Position numbers and translations under genes: made by a program. The notes under the pieces were generated by a model. The model was given only the letters and a program-made list of their open reading frames with translations, was not told the origin of the DNA and ran no database searches. Below are positions 6,402-16,072 of a stretch of DNA of 64,000 bases, in pieces (the first letter of the stretch is position 1; the number at the start of each line of letters is the position of its first letter). Source of the stretch: Lachnospiraceae bacterium (GTDB lineage Bacteria > Bacillota > Clostridia > Lachnospirales > Lachnospiraceae); assembly GCA_022781985.1 (NCBI GenBank), contig JALESH010000048.1, positions 18,784 to 82,783 on the forward strand, in the 5' to 3' direction.

Positions 6402-7277
6402 ATGAAAAAAAGAGTATGGAAAACAATGGCATGGGTGGGAGCAGCTATATTGGCGGTGGGTTCCTTTACGGGCTGCGGCAGCCGGGAGGCGGAAGCGGCA
6501 GCGGAGAGCGGGAAGCAGGAGGAGGGTGCATCGGGCAGCCTCAAAGGAAATATTTCCATGTCGGGAAGTACTTCCATGGAGAAGCTGGCTAATTCGCTGG
6601 CTGAGAGCTTTATGCTGAAATATCCCGGGGTGACGGTGAAACCTGAATTTACCGGTTCCTCTGCGGGTATAGAGGCGGTTGCGGCAGGAAATGTGGATAT
6701 CGGCAATTCCTCCAGGGAATTAAAGGACAGTGAAAAGGAAGCGGGAGCCGTAGAGAATATTGTGGCTATTGACGGTATAGCAGTGGTTTTGGATCCTGCC
6801 AATACAGTGACGGATCTGTCAAAGGATCAGCTCATCGGCATATATAAGGGAGAAATCAGAAACTGGAGTGAGATAGGCGGAAACGAGATGCCCATTGTTG
6901 TGATAGGAAGGGAGGCCGGCTCCGGCACCAGGGATGCCTTTGAGGAGATTCTGGGGATAAAGGATGCCTGCGCCTATGCCAGCGAGCTGGATAGTACGGG
7001 TACGGTGATGGCTAAGGTGGCGTCCGTGCCGGGAGCCATCGGTTATGTATCCCTGGATGTGGTGGATGATACGGTGATCACAGCAGCGCTGGATGGAGTG
7101 GAGGCTGAGCCGGACAATATCAAGGCGGGCAGTTATTTTCTGAGCAGGCCCTTTGTAATGGCTACCAGGGGTGAGATCGCAGAGCAGAGTGAACTGGTAC
7201 AGGAATTCTTCCGTTATCTGGAGACAGAGGAAGGAAAAGCAGTGATTTCGGGAGCAGGGCTTATCGTCCCGGACTAA
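6402..7277 (+). CDS. pstS: Phosphate-binding lipoprotein PstS
   Basis: Extracytoplasmic phosphate receptor of the Pst ABC transporter, anchored to the membrane by lipid. It has 291 residues from ATG 6402, which follows GAGGTGA; an upstream ATG at 6330 would add residues before the signal peptide and is not favoured. The signal peptide MKKRVWKTMAWVGAAILAVG ends in the lipobox FTGC. Phosphate-binding signatures are MSGSTSMEKL, PEFTGSSAGIEAV and GREAGSGTRDAFEEI, all typical of PstS. First gene of pstSCAB-phoU; the Pho box lies 100-130 bases upstream. LspA, partly visible at the left edge, would process it. Confidence 0.95.
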   Translation: MKKRVWKTMAWVGAAILAVGSFTGCGSREAEAAAESGKQEEGASGSLKGNISMSGSTSMEKLANSLAESFMLKYPGVTVKPEFTGSSAGIEAVAAGNVDIGNSSRELKDSEKEAGAVENIVAIDGIAVVLDPANTVTDLSKDQLIGIYKGEIRNWSEIGGNEMPIVVIGREAGSGTRDAFEEILGIKDACAYASELDSTGTVMAKVASVPGAIGYVSLDVVDDTVITAALDGVEAEPDNIKAGSYFLSRPFVMATRGEIAEQSELVQEFFRYLETEEGKAVISGAGLIVPD

Positions 7278-7307
7278 ACCAGATTTGGAAAGGAGCAGTA
7301 CCCGGCT

Positions 7308-8246
7308 ATGGAAAATCAGAAGACCATCACGATTATGGGCAGCAGCCAGAATAAATCTGCCGTGGAGAAAGCAGCCCAGTCCGTTTTCACGGTCTGTGCA
7401 TTTATGGCTGTCATGGCAGTGGCATCCATCACCATATATATGATAATAAACGGTACGCCTGCTTTATTTAAGGTGGGAGTGGGAGAGCTTTTGCTGGGAA
7501 CGGAGTGGGCCCCCGGAGCGGCGCAGCCCTCCTACGGGATTTTTTATATCATACTTACCTCAGTCATCGGCACTGCCTTGGCGGTTTTGCTGGGAGTGCC
7601 CATAGGAGTGCTGACGGCGGTTTTTCTGGCTGAGCTTGCGCCTGGGAGGGTGGCGGCAGTGATCCAGCCGGCAGTGGAGCTGCTGGCTGGGATTCCCTCA
7701 GTTATATATGGGCTGCTGGGGGTTATGATATTGAATCCCCTGATGTACCGGCTGGAGCTGCGGCTGTTTCACGGCTCGGCGACCCATCAGTTTACAGGAG
7801 GAGCCAATCTCATATCTGCGGTTATTGTGCTTGCCGTCATGATTCTGCCTACAGTCATCAATATCAGCACATCGGCCATCAGGGCAGTCCCGGAGCATCT
7901 GAGGGCGGCTTCGGAGGCTCTGGGTGCTTCCAGGATCCAGACCATTTTCAGGGTGGTGCTGCCGGCTGCAGGATCAGGGATCATTACGGCTGTGGTACTG
8001 GGGGTGGGGAGGGCCGTAGGAGAGGCCATGGCCATCAGCCTGGTATCCGGAAGCTCAGTGAATTTTCCGCTTCCTTTTCATTCGGTCCGCTTCCTTACGA
8101 CAGCCATCGTCAGTGAGATGGGATATGCAGCAGATACCCACAGGCAGGTGCTCTTTACCATTGGCCTGGTACTGTTTACCTTTATTATGCTGATCAATAT
8201 CAGCCTGACCAGAATCCTTAAGAAGGGAGAAAAAGAGAATGACTAA
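7308..8246 (+). CDS. pstC: Phosphate ABC transporter permease PstC
   Basis: One of two membrane subunits that form the phosphate channel. The 312-residue protein has about six hydrophobic segments, starting with VFTVCAFMAVMAVASITIYM. The cytoplasmic EAA-type loop that docks on PstB is visible as SEALGASRIQTIFRVVLPAA. The segment GVPIGVLTAVFLAELAPGRV and the signature LAGIPSVIYGLLGVM are typical of Pst permeases. ATG 7308 follows AAAGGAG with a 14-base gap, which is rather long. It overlaps pstA by 8 bases, indicating translational coupling. Confidence 0.94.
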   Translation: MENQKTITIMGSSQNKSAVEKAAQSVFTVCAFMAVMAVASITIYMIINGTPALFKVGVGELLLGTEWAPGAAQPSYGIFYIILTSVIGTALAVLLGVPIGVLTAVFLAELAPGRVAAVIQPAVELLAGIPSVIYGLLGVMILNPLMYRLELRLFHGSATHQFTGGANLISAVIVLAVMILPTVINISTSAIRAVPEHLRAASEALGASRIQTIFRVVLPAAGSGIITAVVLGVGRAVGEAMAISLVSGSSVNFPLPFHSVRFLTTAIVSEMGYAADTHRQVLFTIGLVLFTFIMLINISLTRILKKGEKEND

Positions 8247-9156
8247 TGCAGTGGCTGCAGACTCCGCTATAGCTGCAGAGCCGAAGAGGAATAGTTTAAC
8301 TATGGGAAAAAGGAGGCTTTCGGATGAGATACTCAAGCTTCTGATCTATCTGTCGGTGTTTTTCTCCGTATTGCTGGCAGCGGGAATCCTGTGCTGTGTC
8401 ATTTCTAAGGGAATCTCCTCAGTGAGCTGGGAATTTCTCACTACTGTGACCAGCACGCTGAAGGGAACGGTGGGCATAGCAGGCAACATCGTCAATACCC
8501 TCTATATTATCGTACTTACCCTGCTGATTGCCACTCCCATAGGGGTGGGCTCGGCCATCTATCTAAATGAGTATGCCAGGCCGGGAAGGCTGGTTGGGTT
8601 GATTGAATTTACCACAGAGACCCTCTCAGGCATCCCCTCCATCATCTTCGGCCTGTTCGGCATGGTGTTCTTCGGCAATACCCTGGGTCTGGGATACTCC
8701 ATACTGACAGGAACGCTTACCCTCACGCTGATGATCTTGCCCCTGATCACCAGGAATACACAGGAAGCGCTGAAGACGGTGCCCGACAGCTACAGGTGCG
8801 GAGCCCTGGGAATGGGAGTCACCAGGTGGTATATGATCAGGACCATTCTTCTGCCCTCGGCCATGCCGGGCATCATCACCGGCATCATTCTGGCTATCGG
8901 AAGGATAGTAGGAGAGTCAGCAGCCCTGCTTTTTACGGCAGGCAGCGGTTATCTTCTGCCGAAGGCAGGAATGGGGCTGATCAGTAAAATCATGGAATCC
9001 GGAGGAACGCTGACGATACAGCTATACCTGAGTATGTCCAAGGCCAACTATGAAGCGGCCTTTGGAATCGCGGCAGTGCTGCTGATCATCGTCCTGGGTA
9101 TCAACCTTCTGACCAAATATGCGGCAGGAAAGCTGGATGTAAATAAGAATGGCTAG
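8239..9156 (+). CDS. pstA: Phosphate ABC transporter permease PstA
   Basis: Second membrane subunit of the Pst transporter, partner of PstC. The 305 residues contain about six transmembrane segments; the first is [20 protein letters not shown]. Family features are [38 protein letters not shown] and the EAA loop [21 protein letters not shown]. The start codon lies inside the end of pstC, with the ribosome binding site GAAGGGAGAAAAAGAG just before it. Followed by pstB after 20 bases. Confidence 0.94.
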   Translation: MTNAVAADSAIAAEPKRNSLTMGKRRLSDEILKLLIYLSVFFSVLLAAGILCCVISKGISSVSWEFLTTVTSTLKGTVGIAGNIVNTLYIIVLTLLIATPIGVGSAIYLNEYARPGRLVGLIEFTTETLSGIPSIIFGLFGMVFFGNTLGLGYSILTGTLTLTLMILPLITRNTQEALKTVPDSYRCGALGMGVTRWYMIRTILLPSAMPGIITGIILAIGRIVGESAALLFTAGSGYLLPKAGMGLISKIMESGGTLTIQLYLSMSKANYEAAFGIAAVLLIIVLGINLLTKYAAGKLDVNKNG

Positions 9157-9176
9157 GGCGGATTGGACGGAGTAGA

Positions 9177-9986
9177 ATGGATAAAAAAGATTTGGGAAGG
9201 AAACAGGAAAAAGAGATGGAGACAGGCAGGAAGAGAACTAAAATCAATGCAAGGGGGCTGAATCTGTATTATGGTTGCAATCATGCACTGAAGGATATAG
9301 ACATGGATATCAGGCCCCATGCGGTGACGGCGCTGATTGGGCCTTCCGGGTGCGGCAAGTCTACCTTTCTGAAGAGTCTGAACAGGATGAATGATCTGGT
9401 GGACTGCGTCAGGATAGAGGGCAGCGTTACTCTGGACGGGGAGGATATCTATGATCCCAAGGTAGATACCACTCTGCTCAGAAAAAAAATCGGCATGGTG
9501 TTCCAGCAGCCGAATCCCTTTCCCATGAGCATTTATGACAATATCGCTTATGGCCCCAGGCTCCATGGCATCAAAAGCAAGAGCAGGCTGGATGAGATCG
9601 TGGAGACCAGCCTGCGGGGCGCAGCTATTTTTGAAGAGGTCAGGGATCGGCTGAAAAAGTCGGCACTGGGACTGTCGGGGGGCCAGCAGCAGAGACTGTG
9701 CATCGCCAGGGCACTGGCGGTGGGACCTGAGGTACTGCTGATGGATGAGCCTACCTCTGCACTGGATCCTATCTCTACCCTCAAGATCGAGGAACTGATG
9801 GAGGAACTGAAGAAAAAATATACGGTGGTGGTGGTCACCCACAATATGCAGCAGGCGGCCAGGGTGTCTGATGATACTGCTTTTTTCCTGGTTGGCCAGG
9901 TGGTGGAGTTTGACAGCACGAAAAATATTTTTTCAAGACCCAGGGACAAGCGGACAGAGGACTACATTACCGGAAGATTTGGCTGA
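9177..9986 (+). CDS. pstB: Phosphate ABC transporter ATP-binding protein PstB
   Basis: ATPase that powers phosphate import through PstC/PstA. Walker A is GPSGCGKST, the Q-loop is in [20 protein letters not shown] (a PstB-specific sequence), the ABC signature is [16 protein letters not shown], Walker B is [12 protein letters not shown], and the switch His is in [14 protein letters not shown]. The length of 269 residues includes a non-conserved basic N-terminus of about 20 residues; a downstream ATG (9213) could be the actual start, since upstream Shine-Dalgarno matches are poor for both. Fourth gene of the operon. Confidence 0.96.
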   Translation: MDKKDLGRKQEKEMETGRKRTKINARGLNLYYGCNHALKDIDMDIRPHAVTALIGPSGCGKSTFLKSLNRMNDLVDCVRIEGSVTLDGEDIYDPKVDTTLLRKKIGMVFQQPNPFPMSIYDNIAYGPRLHGIKSKSRLDEIVETSLRGAAIFEEVRDRLKKSALGLSGGQQQRLCIARALAVGPEVLLMDEPTSALDPISTLKIEELMEELKKKYTVVVVTHNMQQAARVSDDTAFFLVGQVVEFDSTKNIFSRPRDKRTEDYITGRFG

Positions 9987-10033
9987 TTGGGATATCGGCC
10001 CTGATAAAATCAGATAAAGAAAGGAATGAAAAG

Positions 10034-10696
10034 ATGTCGCCCAGGATAACCTTTGAACATGAACTGGAAGAACTGAAAGAGAATGTGGCCAATATGAGCC
10101 TTCAGGTGGAAAAGACCTACAGGGGTCTGTTTCAAGCTCTGGAGGAAAGGGATGCAGACAGGATCAGAAAAATCATGGAGATTGACCGTGCCATTTCCGA
10201 TATGGAAAGAAACATAGAGTCCCGCTGCCTTTCCCTTCTGACCAGGCAGCAGCCTGTGGCCAGGGATCTGCGCATTGTGACGGCCGGACTTAAGGTGGTC
10301 ACAGACATTGAGAGGGCCGGGGATCATGTGGCGGACATGGCTGAGCTGTTCCTGCGCCTGGATATGAATGGGCCGGAAAACTATTCAGAGCACCTGCTGC
10401 CCATGGCAGGAGAGGCAGTGGAGATGTTCCATGATGCGGTAGAGGCCTTTGTGGAAAGGGATGAGGAGGCTGCCAGGCAGGTAATCGCCCGGGATGATGT
10501 AGTGGATGAGTTCTTTAACAAAGTAAAGGATGATCTGATAGAGTGCCTGAAAAAAGAAACGAAAAATGCGGATGAATGTGTGGATATTCTGCTGGTTGCA
10601 AAATATCTGGAAAAGATCGCAGACCATGCCGTTAACATCGGCGAATGGGAGCTGTTTCAGGAAACAGGAGATATAGGCATGGCAAGATTGCTGTAA
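10034..10696 (+). CDS. phoU: PhoU, phosphate signalling regulator
   Basis: Peripheral protein linking the Pst transporter to the PhoR kinase; it keeps the Pho regulon off when phosphate is plentiful. It has 220 residues, made of two three-helix PhoU repeats. The characteristic metal-binding motifs are E-R-x-x-D (DIERAGDHVADMAELF) in the first repeat and KYLEKIADHAVNIGEWELFQ in the second. ATG 10034 follows AAAGAAAGGAA. Last of the five Pst genes; the next gene has its own Pho box. Confidence 0.95.
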   Translation: MSPRITFEHELEELKENVANMSLQVEKTYRGLFQALEERDADRIRKIMEIDRAISDMERNIESRCLSLLTRQQPVARDLRIVTAGLKVVTDIERAGDHVADMAELFLRLDMNGPENYSEHLLPMAGEAVEMFHDAVEAFVERDEEAARQVIARDDVVDEFFNKVKDDLIECLKKETKNADECVDILLVAKYLEKIADHAVNIGEWELFQETGDIGMARLL

Positions 10697-10727
10697 AACG
10701 TCGGTTTCTTCCGGAAAAGGTCAAAAT

Positions 10728-10781
10728 TTTACATAAATTTTACTTTAATATGTTTTTATTTTTACAATTGTATTGTAAAAT
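10728..10781 (+). promoter_or_regulatory. Second Pho box and promoter, upstream of the Na/Pi cotransporter
   Basis: TTTACA (10728-10733), TTTACT (10739-10744), a degenerate ATGTTT (10750-10755) and TTTACA (10761-10766) lie on an exact 11-base period. TAAAAT (10776-10781) is the likely -10. PhoP control of the cotransporter and the downstream phoPR genes is inferred. Confidence 0.75.
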
Positions 10782-10830
10782 AGATGAAGTGAAATTTGTA
10801 TAAAATTTTCTTATGCTGGAGGAGCAGATT

Positions 10831-12600
10831 ATGGATTTTTTTCAATTACTCACAATGATAGGAGGCCTTGCTCTTTTCCTCTACGGTATGGAGGTGATGG
10901 GAGGCGGGCTGTCGAAAGCGTCAGGCGGACGTCTGGAGCAGATACTGGAAAGGCTTACATCCAATAAGCTGAAGGCGGTTCTCCTGGGCGCCGGAGTAAC
11001 GGCAGTGATACAGTCTTCATCAGCAACCACCGTTATGGTGGTAGGTTTTGTAAACTCAGGGATTATGAAGCTGTCCCAGGCCATCGGCATCATCATGGGT
11101 GCCAATATCGGTACCACGATCACTTCCTGGATTTTAAGCCTGTCAGGCATAGAGGGCGACAGCTTTTTTGTACGTTTATTAAAGCCCTCCTCCTTTTCTC
11201 CTGTATTTGCCATTATTGGCGTAGGCTTTGTGATGTTCTCTAAAAAAGAGAAGCTGAAAAATATCGGAACCATCCTGCTGGGCTTTGCGGTACTTATGTT
11301 TGGTATGGATACCATGTCGGGAGCAGTGGAGGGGCTGGCAGATGTGCCGGAGTTCACCAGCATACTCACAGCATTTACCAATCCCATCCTAGGACTGCTG
11401 GCAGGTACCATCCTGACGGCGATCATACAGTCCTCCTCAGCTTCAGTGGGGATCCTGCAGGCTCTGTGCGCAACAGGCTCGGTAAGCTACGGCGCAGCGG
11501 TACCTATTATAATGGGCCAGAATATCGGAACCTGTATCACAGCCATGCTTTCTTCCATAGGAGCCAGCAAGAATGCCAAGAGGGCAGCTCTGGTACATCT
11601 TTATTTCAATATTATCGGTACGGTGCTGTTTATGGTGGTCTTTTACAGCCTCCATGCAGCAGTTTCCTTTACTTTTATGGATGAGGCTGCAAATGCGGCA
11701 GGGATTGCTGTGGTGCATACGGCCTTTAATGTGTTTTCCACTTTTGTTCTGCTGCCCTTTTCCGTGGTGTTGGAAAAGCTGGCCTGCCTTACCATCAGGG
11801 AGGAGGGGGGAGAGCACACCTCCGGAACCCGGAAGGACGGCATCCAGATCCTGGACCCCCGGTTCCTCTCCACCCCCGGCTTTGCCCTAGAGCAGTGCAG
11901 GACGGCATCCATAGATATGGCAGGATATGCAAGGGAAGCCCTGTTCACCGCCATCGGCCTTTTAAATAAATATGACCCGGAGGGGGCTGTGAAGGTGTCG
12001 GAGCTGGAGGACCGGGTGGACAGGTATGAGGATGAGCTGGGCAGCTATCTTGTGAAGCTGAGCGGAAAGACCCTGTCGGAAAAGGACAGCCATACCCTTT
12101 CCTTTCTGCTGCATAATATTGGTGACTTTGAAAGAATCTCTGACCATGCTGTGAACATTATGAAGGCGGCAGAGGAAATGGATGAAAAGAAGCTCAGCTT
12201 TTCCAACAAAGCCACTGAGGAGCTGAAGGTCTTTACAGAGGCTGTGAAGGATATCGTAAATACCTCCTTTCTGGTTTTCCAGGAGGAGGATGAGGAGCTG
12301 GCAAAGAAGATAGAGCCTCTGGAGGAGGTGATAGATGCTCTCAATGCCGAGGTGAAAAAAAGGCATATCAAGCGTCTGAGGAAGGGGAAGTGCACGATTG
12401 AGATGGGATTTATTCTGTCGGATGTGACCACCAGCTATGAAAGGGTGGCGGACCACTGTTCCAATATTGCGGTCAGCCTGCTGGAAATTCATGATGACGG
12501 CTTTGAGACCCATCAGTATATGGACATGCTGAAGAAAGAGGACAACCGGGAATTCAACGAAAATGTAAAGCGCTTTCAGCAAAGATATTTATTGCCCTGA
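10831..12600 (+). CDS. Na+/phosphate cotransporter with C-terminal PhoU domain
   Basis: Secondary phosphate transporter of the Na/Pi cotransporter II (NptA/YjbB) family. Two inverted repeats carry the hallmark QSSSA motifs: VIQSSSATTVMVVGFVN and IIQSSSASVGILQAL. About eight hydrophobic segments cover residues 1-310; from about 350 on there is a PhoU-like helical region with SFLLHNIGDFERISDHAVNI and TTSYERVADHCSNIAVSLL. The start ATG 10831 has GGAGGAG 6 bases upstream; an ATG at 10813 lies before that site. 589 residues is the family norm. Its place between phoU and phoP, behind a second Pho box, supports a role as an alternative phosphate uptake or balance system. Confidence 0.92.
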   Translation: MDFFQLLTMIGGLALFLYGMEVMGGGLSKASGGRLEQILERLTSNKLKAVLLGAGVTAVIQSSSATTVMVVGFVNSGIMKLSQAIGIIMGANIGTTITSWILSLSGIEGDSFFVRLLKPSSFSPVFAIIGVGFVMFSKKEKLKNIGTILLGFAVLMFGMDTMSGAVEGLADVPEFTSILTAFTNPILGLLAGTILTAIIQSSSASVGILQALCATGSVSYGAAVPIIMGQNIGTCITAMLSSIGASKNAKRAALVHLYFNIIGTVLFMVVFYSLHAAVSFTFMDEAANAAGIAVVHTAFNVFSTFVLLPFSVVLEKLACLTIREEGGEHTSGTRKDGIQILDPRFLSTPGFALEQCRTASIDMAGYAREALFTAIGLLNKYDPEGAVKVSELEDRVDRYEDELGSYLVKLSGKTLSEKDSHTLSFLLHNIGDFERISDHAVNIMKAAEEMDEKKLSFSNKATEELKVFTEAVKDIVNTSFLVFQEEDEELAKKIEPLEEVIDALNAEVKKRHIKRLRKGKCTIEMGFILSDVTTSYERVADHCSNIAVSLLEIHDDGFETHQYMDMLKKEDNREFNENVKRFQQRYLLP

Positions 12601-12647
12601 GGCTGCTTGCAGGAAAGATAAAAGGATGATTGGAGCGGGAGGAAGCG

Positions 12648-13319
12648 ATGGCACTCATTTATGTGGTGGAGGATGATAAAAATATCAGGGAAATTGAGAC
12701 CTTTGCCTTGAAAAATACTGGCTATGACATCAGGGATTTTGAGTGTGCAGGGGACTTTTTTTTGGAAATGGATGTCAGGAAGCCGGATATCATCCTGCTG
12801 GATATTATGCTTCCCGATGAGGATGGGCTGGAGATCGTAAAGCGGCTGAGAGCGGATGGGGAGACCCGAAATATCCCTATTATCCTGGTTACAGCCAAGA
12901 CCTCTGAAATCGACAAGGTAAAGGGACTGGACATGGGGGCCGATGACTATATGACCAAGCCCTTTGGAGTGATGGAGTTGATTTCCAGGGTGAAGGCCCT
13001 GCTCAGAAGGAGCCAGAAGGGGGAGGAGAAGGTGCTGCATATAGGGCGTGTCTGCCTGGATAAAGAAAAGCATCAGGTCACGGTGGACGGCTCCCTCTGT
13101 GAACTGACCTACAAGGAGTATGAGCTGCTCAAGCTGCTGATGAACAACGCGGGCATCGTGACGCCCAGAGACTCCATACTTGAGAGGATATGGGGGACGG
13201 ATTTTGAGGGAGAGTCCCGTACCCTAGATATGCATATTAAGACGCTCAGACAGAAGCTGAAGGAAGCCGGCAGCATGATCAAAACCGTAAGGAACGTGGG
13301 TTATATGTTTACCACATAA
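12648..13319 (+). CDS. phoP: Phosphate response regulator PhoP (OmpR family)
   Basis: DNA-binding response regulator of 223 residues. Receiver domain: acidic pocket VVEDDKN, phospho-acceptor Asp52 in LLDIMLPDEDG, Thr in LVTAKT and Lys in DDYMTKPFG. C-terminal winged helix with LTYKEYELLKLLMNN and RTLDMHIKTLRQKLKEAG. The start is ATG 12648, preceded by GGGAGGAAGC; a TTG at 12630 lacks such a site. Co-transcribed with phoR 11 bases downstream. Its predicted targets are the two 11-bp-period Pho boxes in this window, so the cassette is probably self-contained. Confidence 0.93.
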   Translation: MALIYVVEDDKNIREIETFALKNTGYDIRDFECAGDFFLEMDVRKPDIILLDIMLPDEDGLEIVKRLRADGETRNIPIILVTAKTSEIDKVKGLDMGADDYMTKPFGVMELISRVKALLRRSQKGEEKVLHIGRVCLDKEKHQVTVDGSLCELTYKEYELLKLLMNNAGIVTPRDSILERIWGTDFEGESRTLDMHIKTLRQKLKEAGSMIKTVRNVGYMFTT

Positions 13320-13330
13320 AGGATATGATT

Positions 13331-14668
13331 ATGAAAAAGAAGATCAACATCCAGCTGATGACGATTGCGGTCATAGCCATCGTTACCACCCTGCTGATGG
13401 CCGTAGGCATCAGCAGGGATTTATTTTGGAAGCAGATTTTTGAGGATCTGAGGACCTATGCCTGTCTTTTGGAAAATACCGGACTGCTGGAGGACGGCAC
13501 CGGACTGGAGGGGGATTTTTTCAGGGAGAATCTCAGGGTTACGCTGATCGACAGTGATGGAAGCATTATTTTTGAAAGCCATGCCCAGGCAGATACCATG
13601 GAAAATCATGGCAGTCGTCCGGAGGTGAGAGAGGCCTTTGCTTCAGGAGAGGGGGAGGCAGTCAGGGATTCCGCTACCATTGGGAAGAGTGCATTTTACT
13701 ATGCCCTCAGGCTGAAGGACGGGAGAGTGGCCCGGGTATCCAAGGAGGCTGACAGTGTGTGGCATGTTTTCACAGATGCGTTTCCGGCTATTTTGCTTAC
13801 CCTGTCAGTGCAGATCGCATTCTGCCTGATCCTTTCCCATTTTCTCACTGCCAGCCTGCTGAAGCCCATCCGGCAGCTGGCCCGGGGGACAGACGATCCG
13901 GGAAAGCCGGATACCTATGAGGAGCTGGCGCCCTTCATGGCTACCATCAGGCAGCAGCATGAAAATATTCTGAAGAATGCCGGAATGCGGCAGGAGTTCA
14001 CCGCCAATGTTTCCCATGAGCTGAAGACTCCCCTGACATCCATCTCCGGGTATTCGGAGCTGATTGAGAACGGCATGGCCTCCAGTGAGGATGTGGTGCG
14101 CTTTGCCAGAGAGATTCACCGCAATTCCAACCGCCTGCTGACCCTGATCAACGATGTCATCCGCCTTTCTGAGCTGGATACCGCAGAGCAGAGGGAAGCC
14201 TTTGAAACCATCGACTTATATGAGATAGCGGAGACCTGTGTGAATATGCTCCAGATCAATGCGGAGAAGAATGAGGTGACCCTGGAGCTGAGAGGGAGCT
14301 CCTGTCTGATACAGTCAGAGAAGCAGATGCTGGAGGAGCTGGTATACAATCTGTGTGACAATGCGATCCGCTATAACAACAAGGACGGCAGGGTGACAGT
14401 GACAGCGCAGCCTCGGGGGGAGGAAGTGGTGCTCATGGTAGAGGATACGGGCATCGGCATCCCGGAGGAGCATCAGGAGCGTATCTTTGAGCGTTTTTAC
14501 CGGGTGGATAAGAGCCGTTCCAAGTCTACTGGCGGCACAGGTCTGGGATTGGCCATCGTGAAGCATATCGTGGCGAAAAATCATGCCCGGATGAGCCTGG
14601 AGAGCCGGGTGGGAGAGGGGACGAGAATAACCGTAGTGTTTGAACGGGTAGGCTCCCGGAGAGTCTGA
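13331..14668 (+). CDS. phoR: Phosphate sensor histidine kinase PhoR
   Basis: Membrane sensor kinase of 445 residues. N-terminal transmembrane segment LMTIAVIAIVTTLLMAVGIS, an extracytoplasmic domain (about 30-155), a second transmembrane segment TDAFPAILLTLSVQIAFCLI, HisKA domain with phospho-acceptor His229 in VSHELKTPLTS, and HATPase_c with N box LVYNLCDNAIRYNN, DTGIGIPEEH and GGTGLGLAIVKH. The start ATG 13331 has AAAGGA at 7 bases; an ATG two codons earlier is too close to the site. Gene context (pst, phoU, phoP) rather than sequence alone identifies the stimulus as phosphate status. It ends 5 bases from the convergent symporter gene. Confidence 0.9.
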   Translation: MKKKINIQLMTIAVIAIVTTLLMAVGISRDLFWKQIFEDLRTYACLLENTGLLEDGTGLEGDFFRENLRVTLIDSDGSIIFESHAQADTMENHGSRPEVREAFASGEGEAVRDSATIGKSAFYYALRLKDGRVARVSKEADSVWHVFTDAFPAILLTLSVQIAFCLILSHFLTASLLKPIRQLARGTDDPGKPDTYEELAPFMATIRQQHENILKNAGMRQEFTANVSHELKTPLTSISGYSELIENGMASSEDVVRFAREIHRNSNRLLTLINDVIRLSELDTAEQREAFETIDLYEIAETCVNMLQINAEKNEVTLELRGSSCLIQSEKQMLEELVYNLCDNAIRYNNKDGRVTVTAQPRGEEVVLMVEDTGIGIPEEHQERIFERFYRVDKSRSKSTGGTGLGLAIVKHIVAKNHARMSLESRVGEGTRITVVFERVGSRRV

Positions 14669-14673
14669 GCCTC

Positions 14674-15966
14674 TTACTTTTTTATGCATCTTCTCAGCAA
14701 AAACAGCGTGAGCACATTTGGCAGCACCATCATTGCATTGATGAAATCCGTACACTCCCAAACCACATCCAGGGGAATGACCGCGCCGATATAGATCATG
14801 ACGATATAAATCAGCTTATACACCCTCATGTTCTCCTCTCCCCAGAGGAAGCCGAAGGCCTTTTCCCCAAAGTAGGACCAGCCGATCAGGGTGGTGAGGG
14901 CAAAGGCGGTGAGGGCCAGAGAGAGAAAGAGGCTGCCTCCCATGGGAAGACAGGAAAAGGCGGCATTGGCCAGGCCGGTTTCGTTTACGCCCAGGAGGGA
15001 TGCCGGGTACTTGATGCTGTTGGCTACAATGACCAGGCCGGAGAGGAGGCACATGACCACAGTGTCCCAGAAAACGGCGGTCATGGACACATAGGCCTGT
15101 CTGGAGGGGCTTTGGGAGGCTGAGGATGCGGCAGCGATGGCAGTGGTGCCGATTCCCGCTTCATTGGTGAAAAGCCCTCTGGATATGCCGTATCTGGCCG
15201 CCTGGCCTGCCGCGCCTCCCAGGACAGCCTGGGGCATCAGGGCATGCCTCAGGATGGTGAGGACGGTCTCAGGCAATACGTCCCTGTTAAGGAAAAGGAG
15301 GAGAAGGCAGCCGCCGATGTAGAGGATCCCCAACAGGGGGATCGTCTTCATGCATATTTTGCCGATGGACCGTACACCTCCCAGTATGATGAGCCCTACC
15401 AGAAAGGCGGCAGCCATACCTACCAGATGGGGGGAGAGTCCCCAGGCGGAGGAGGTGGTCTGGGTAAGGGAATTGGCCTGGGTGGTGCAGCCTGCTCCGA
15501 AGGCCGCGCAGAGGGTGCAGAGAGCATAGAAGCGGGCCAGCTTTTTATTATGTAATCCGTTTTTCATCACATACATAGGCCCCCCTGCATAGAGCCCGCA
15601 GGGATCTTTTTCCCGGAACAGGACACTCAGATAGCATTCGGCATAGGAGGTGGCCATGCCCAGGATGCCGGTGAGCCAGCACCAGAAGACGGCGCCGGGA
15701 CCGCCCAGAGCCACGGCAGTGGAGACGCCGATGATATTGCCTGTGCCCAGGGTGGCAGCCAGAGTGGTGGCCAGGGCACCGAAGGCAGAGAGATTGTGCG
15801 AGGCTTCCCCCTGTTCCGGTGTGACAGAAAGCCGGAGCGCCTTTCTGATGTGACGCTGGGGGATATGCAGCCTGAAGGTGAAATAAAGATGGGTTCCCAT
15901 CAGGAGATACAGGAGCGGCCAGCTCCATAAAAAGTCGTTGATGCCGGATAATATTTTCAAAACCAA
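14674..15966 (-). CDS. Sodium:alanine/glycine symporter family protein (AGCS)
   Basis: A 430-residue membrane transporter that probably imports alanine or glycine with sodium. AGCS signatures are ALATTLAATLGTGNIIGVST near residue 65, GPGAVFWCWLTGILGMATSYAE, GGPMYVM and GISRGLFTNEAGIGTTAIAAASS. About ten hydrophobic segments are present. The start is TTG at 15966, with AGGTA just upstream; no ATG precedes the conserved N-terminus. It stands alone, convergent with phoR and divergent from the next gene. A slightly shorter C-terminus than in many AlsT proteins is noted. Substrate choice cannot be read from sequence. Confidence 0.9.
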   Translation of the reverse strand: MVLKILSGINDFLWSWPLLYLLMGTHLYFTFRLHIPQRHIRKALRLSVTPEQGEASHNLSAFGALATTLAATLGTGNIIGVSTAVALGGPGAVFWCWLTGILGMATSYAECYLSVLFREKDPCGLYAGGPMYVMKNGLHNKKLARFYALCTLCAAFGAGCTTQANSLTQTTSSAWGLSPHLVGMAAAFLVGLIILGGVRSIGKICMKTIPLLGILYIGGCLLLLFLNRDVLPETVLTILRHALMPQAVLGGAAGQAARYGISRGLFTNEAGIGTTAIAAASSASQSPSRQAYVSMTAVFWDTVVMCLLSGLVIVANSIKYPASLLGVNETGLANAAFSCLPMGGSLFLSLALTAFALTTLIGWSYFGEKAFGFLWGEENMRVYKLIYIVMIYIGAVIPLDVVWECTDFINAMMVLPNVLTLFLLRRCIKK

Positions 15967-16007
15967 TACCTGCCGTTATCGTATCTTTTTAAATATATAA
16001 GTGCGGG

Positions 16008-16036
16008 TTGTAATATATGTTTCCTTTTGCTAGAAT
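16008..16036 (+). promoter_or_regulatory. SigA-type promoter upstream of the NdpA-like gene
   Basis: TTGTAA (16008-16013), 17-base spacer, TAGAAT (16031-16036), 37 bases before the ATG. Confidence 0.65.
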
Positions 16037-16072
16037 AATGAGATACTGACAAGAAGGAGCACGGATAGAAGT

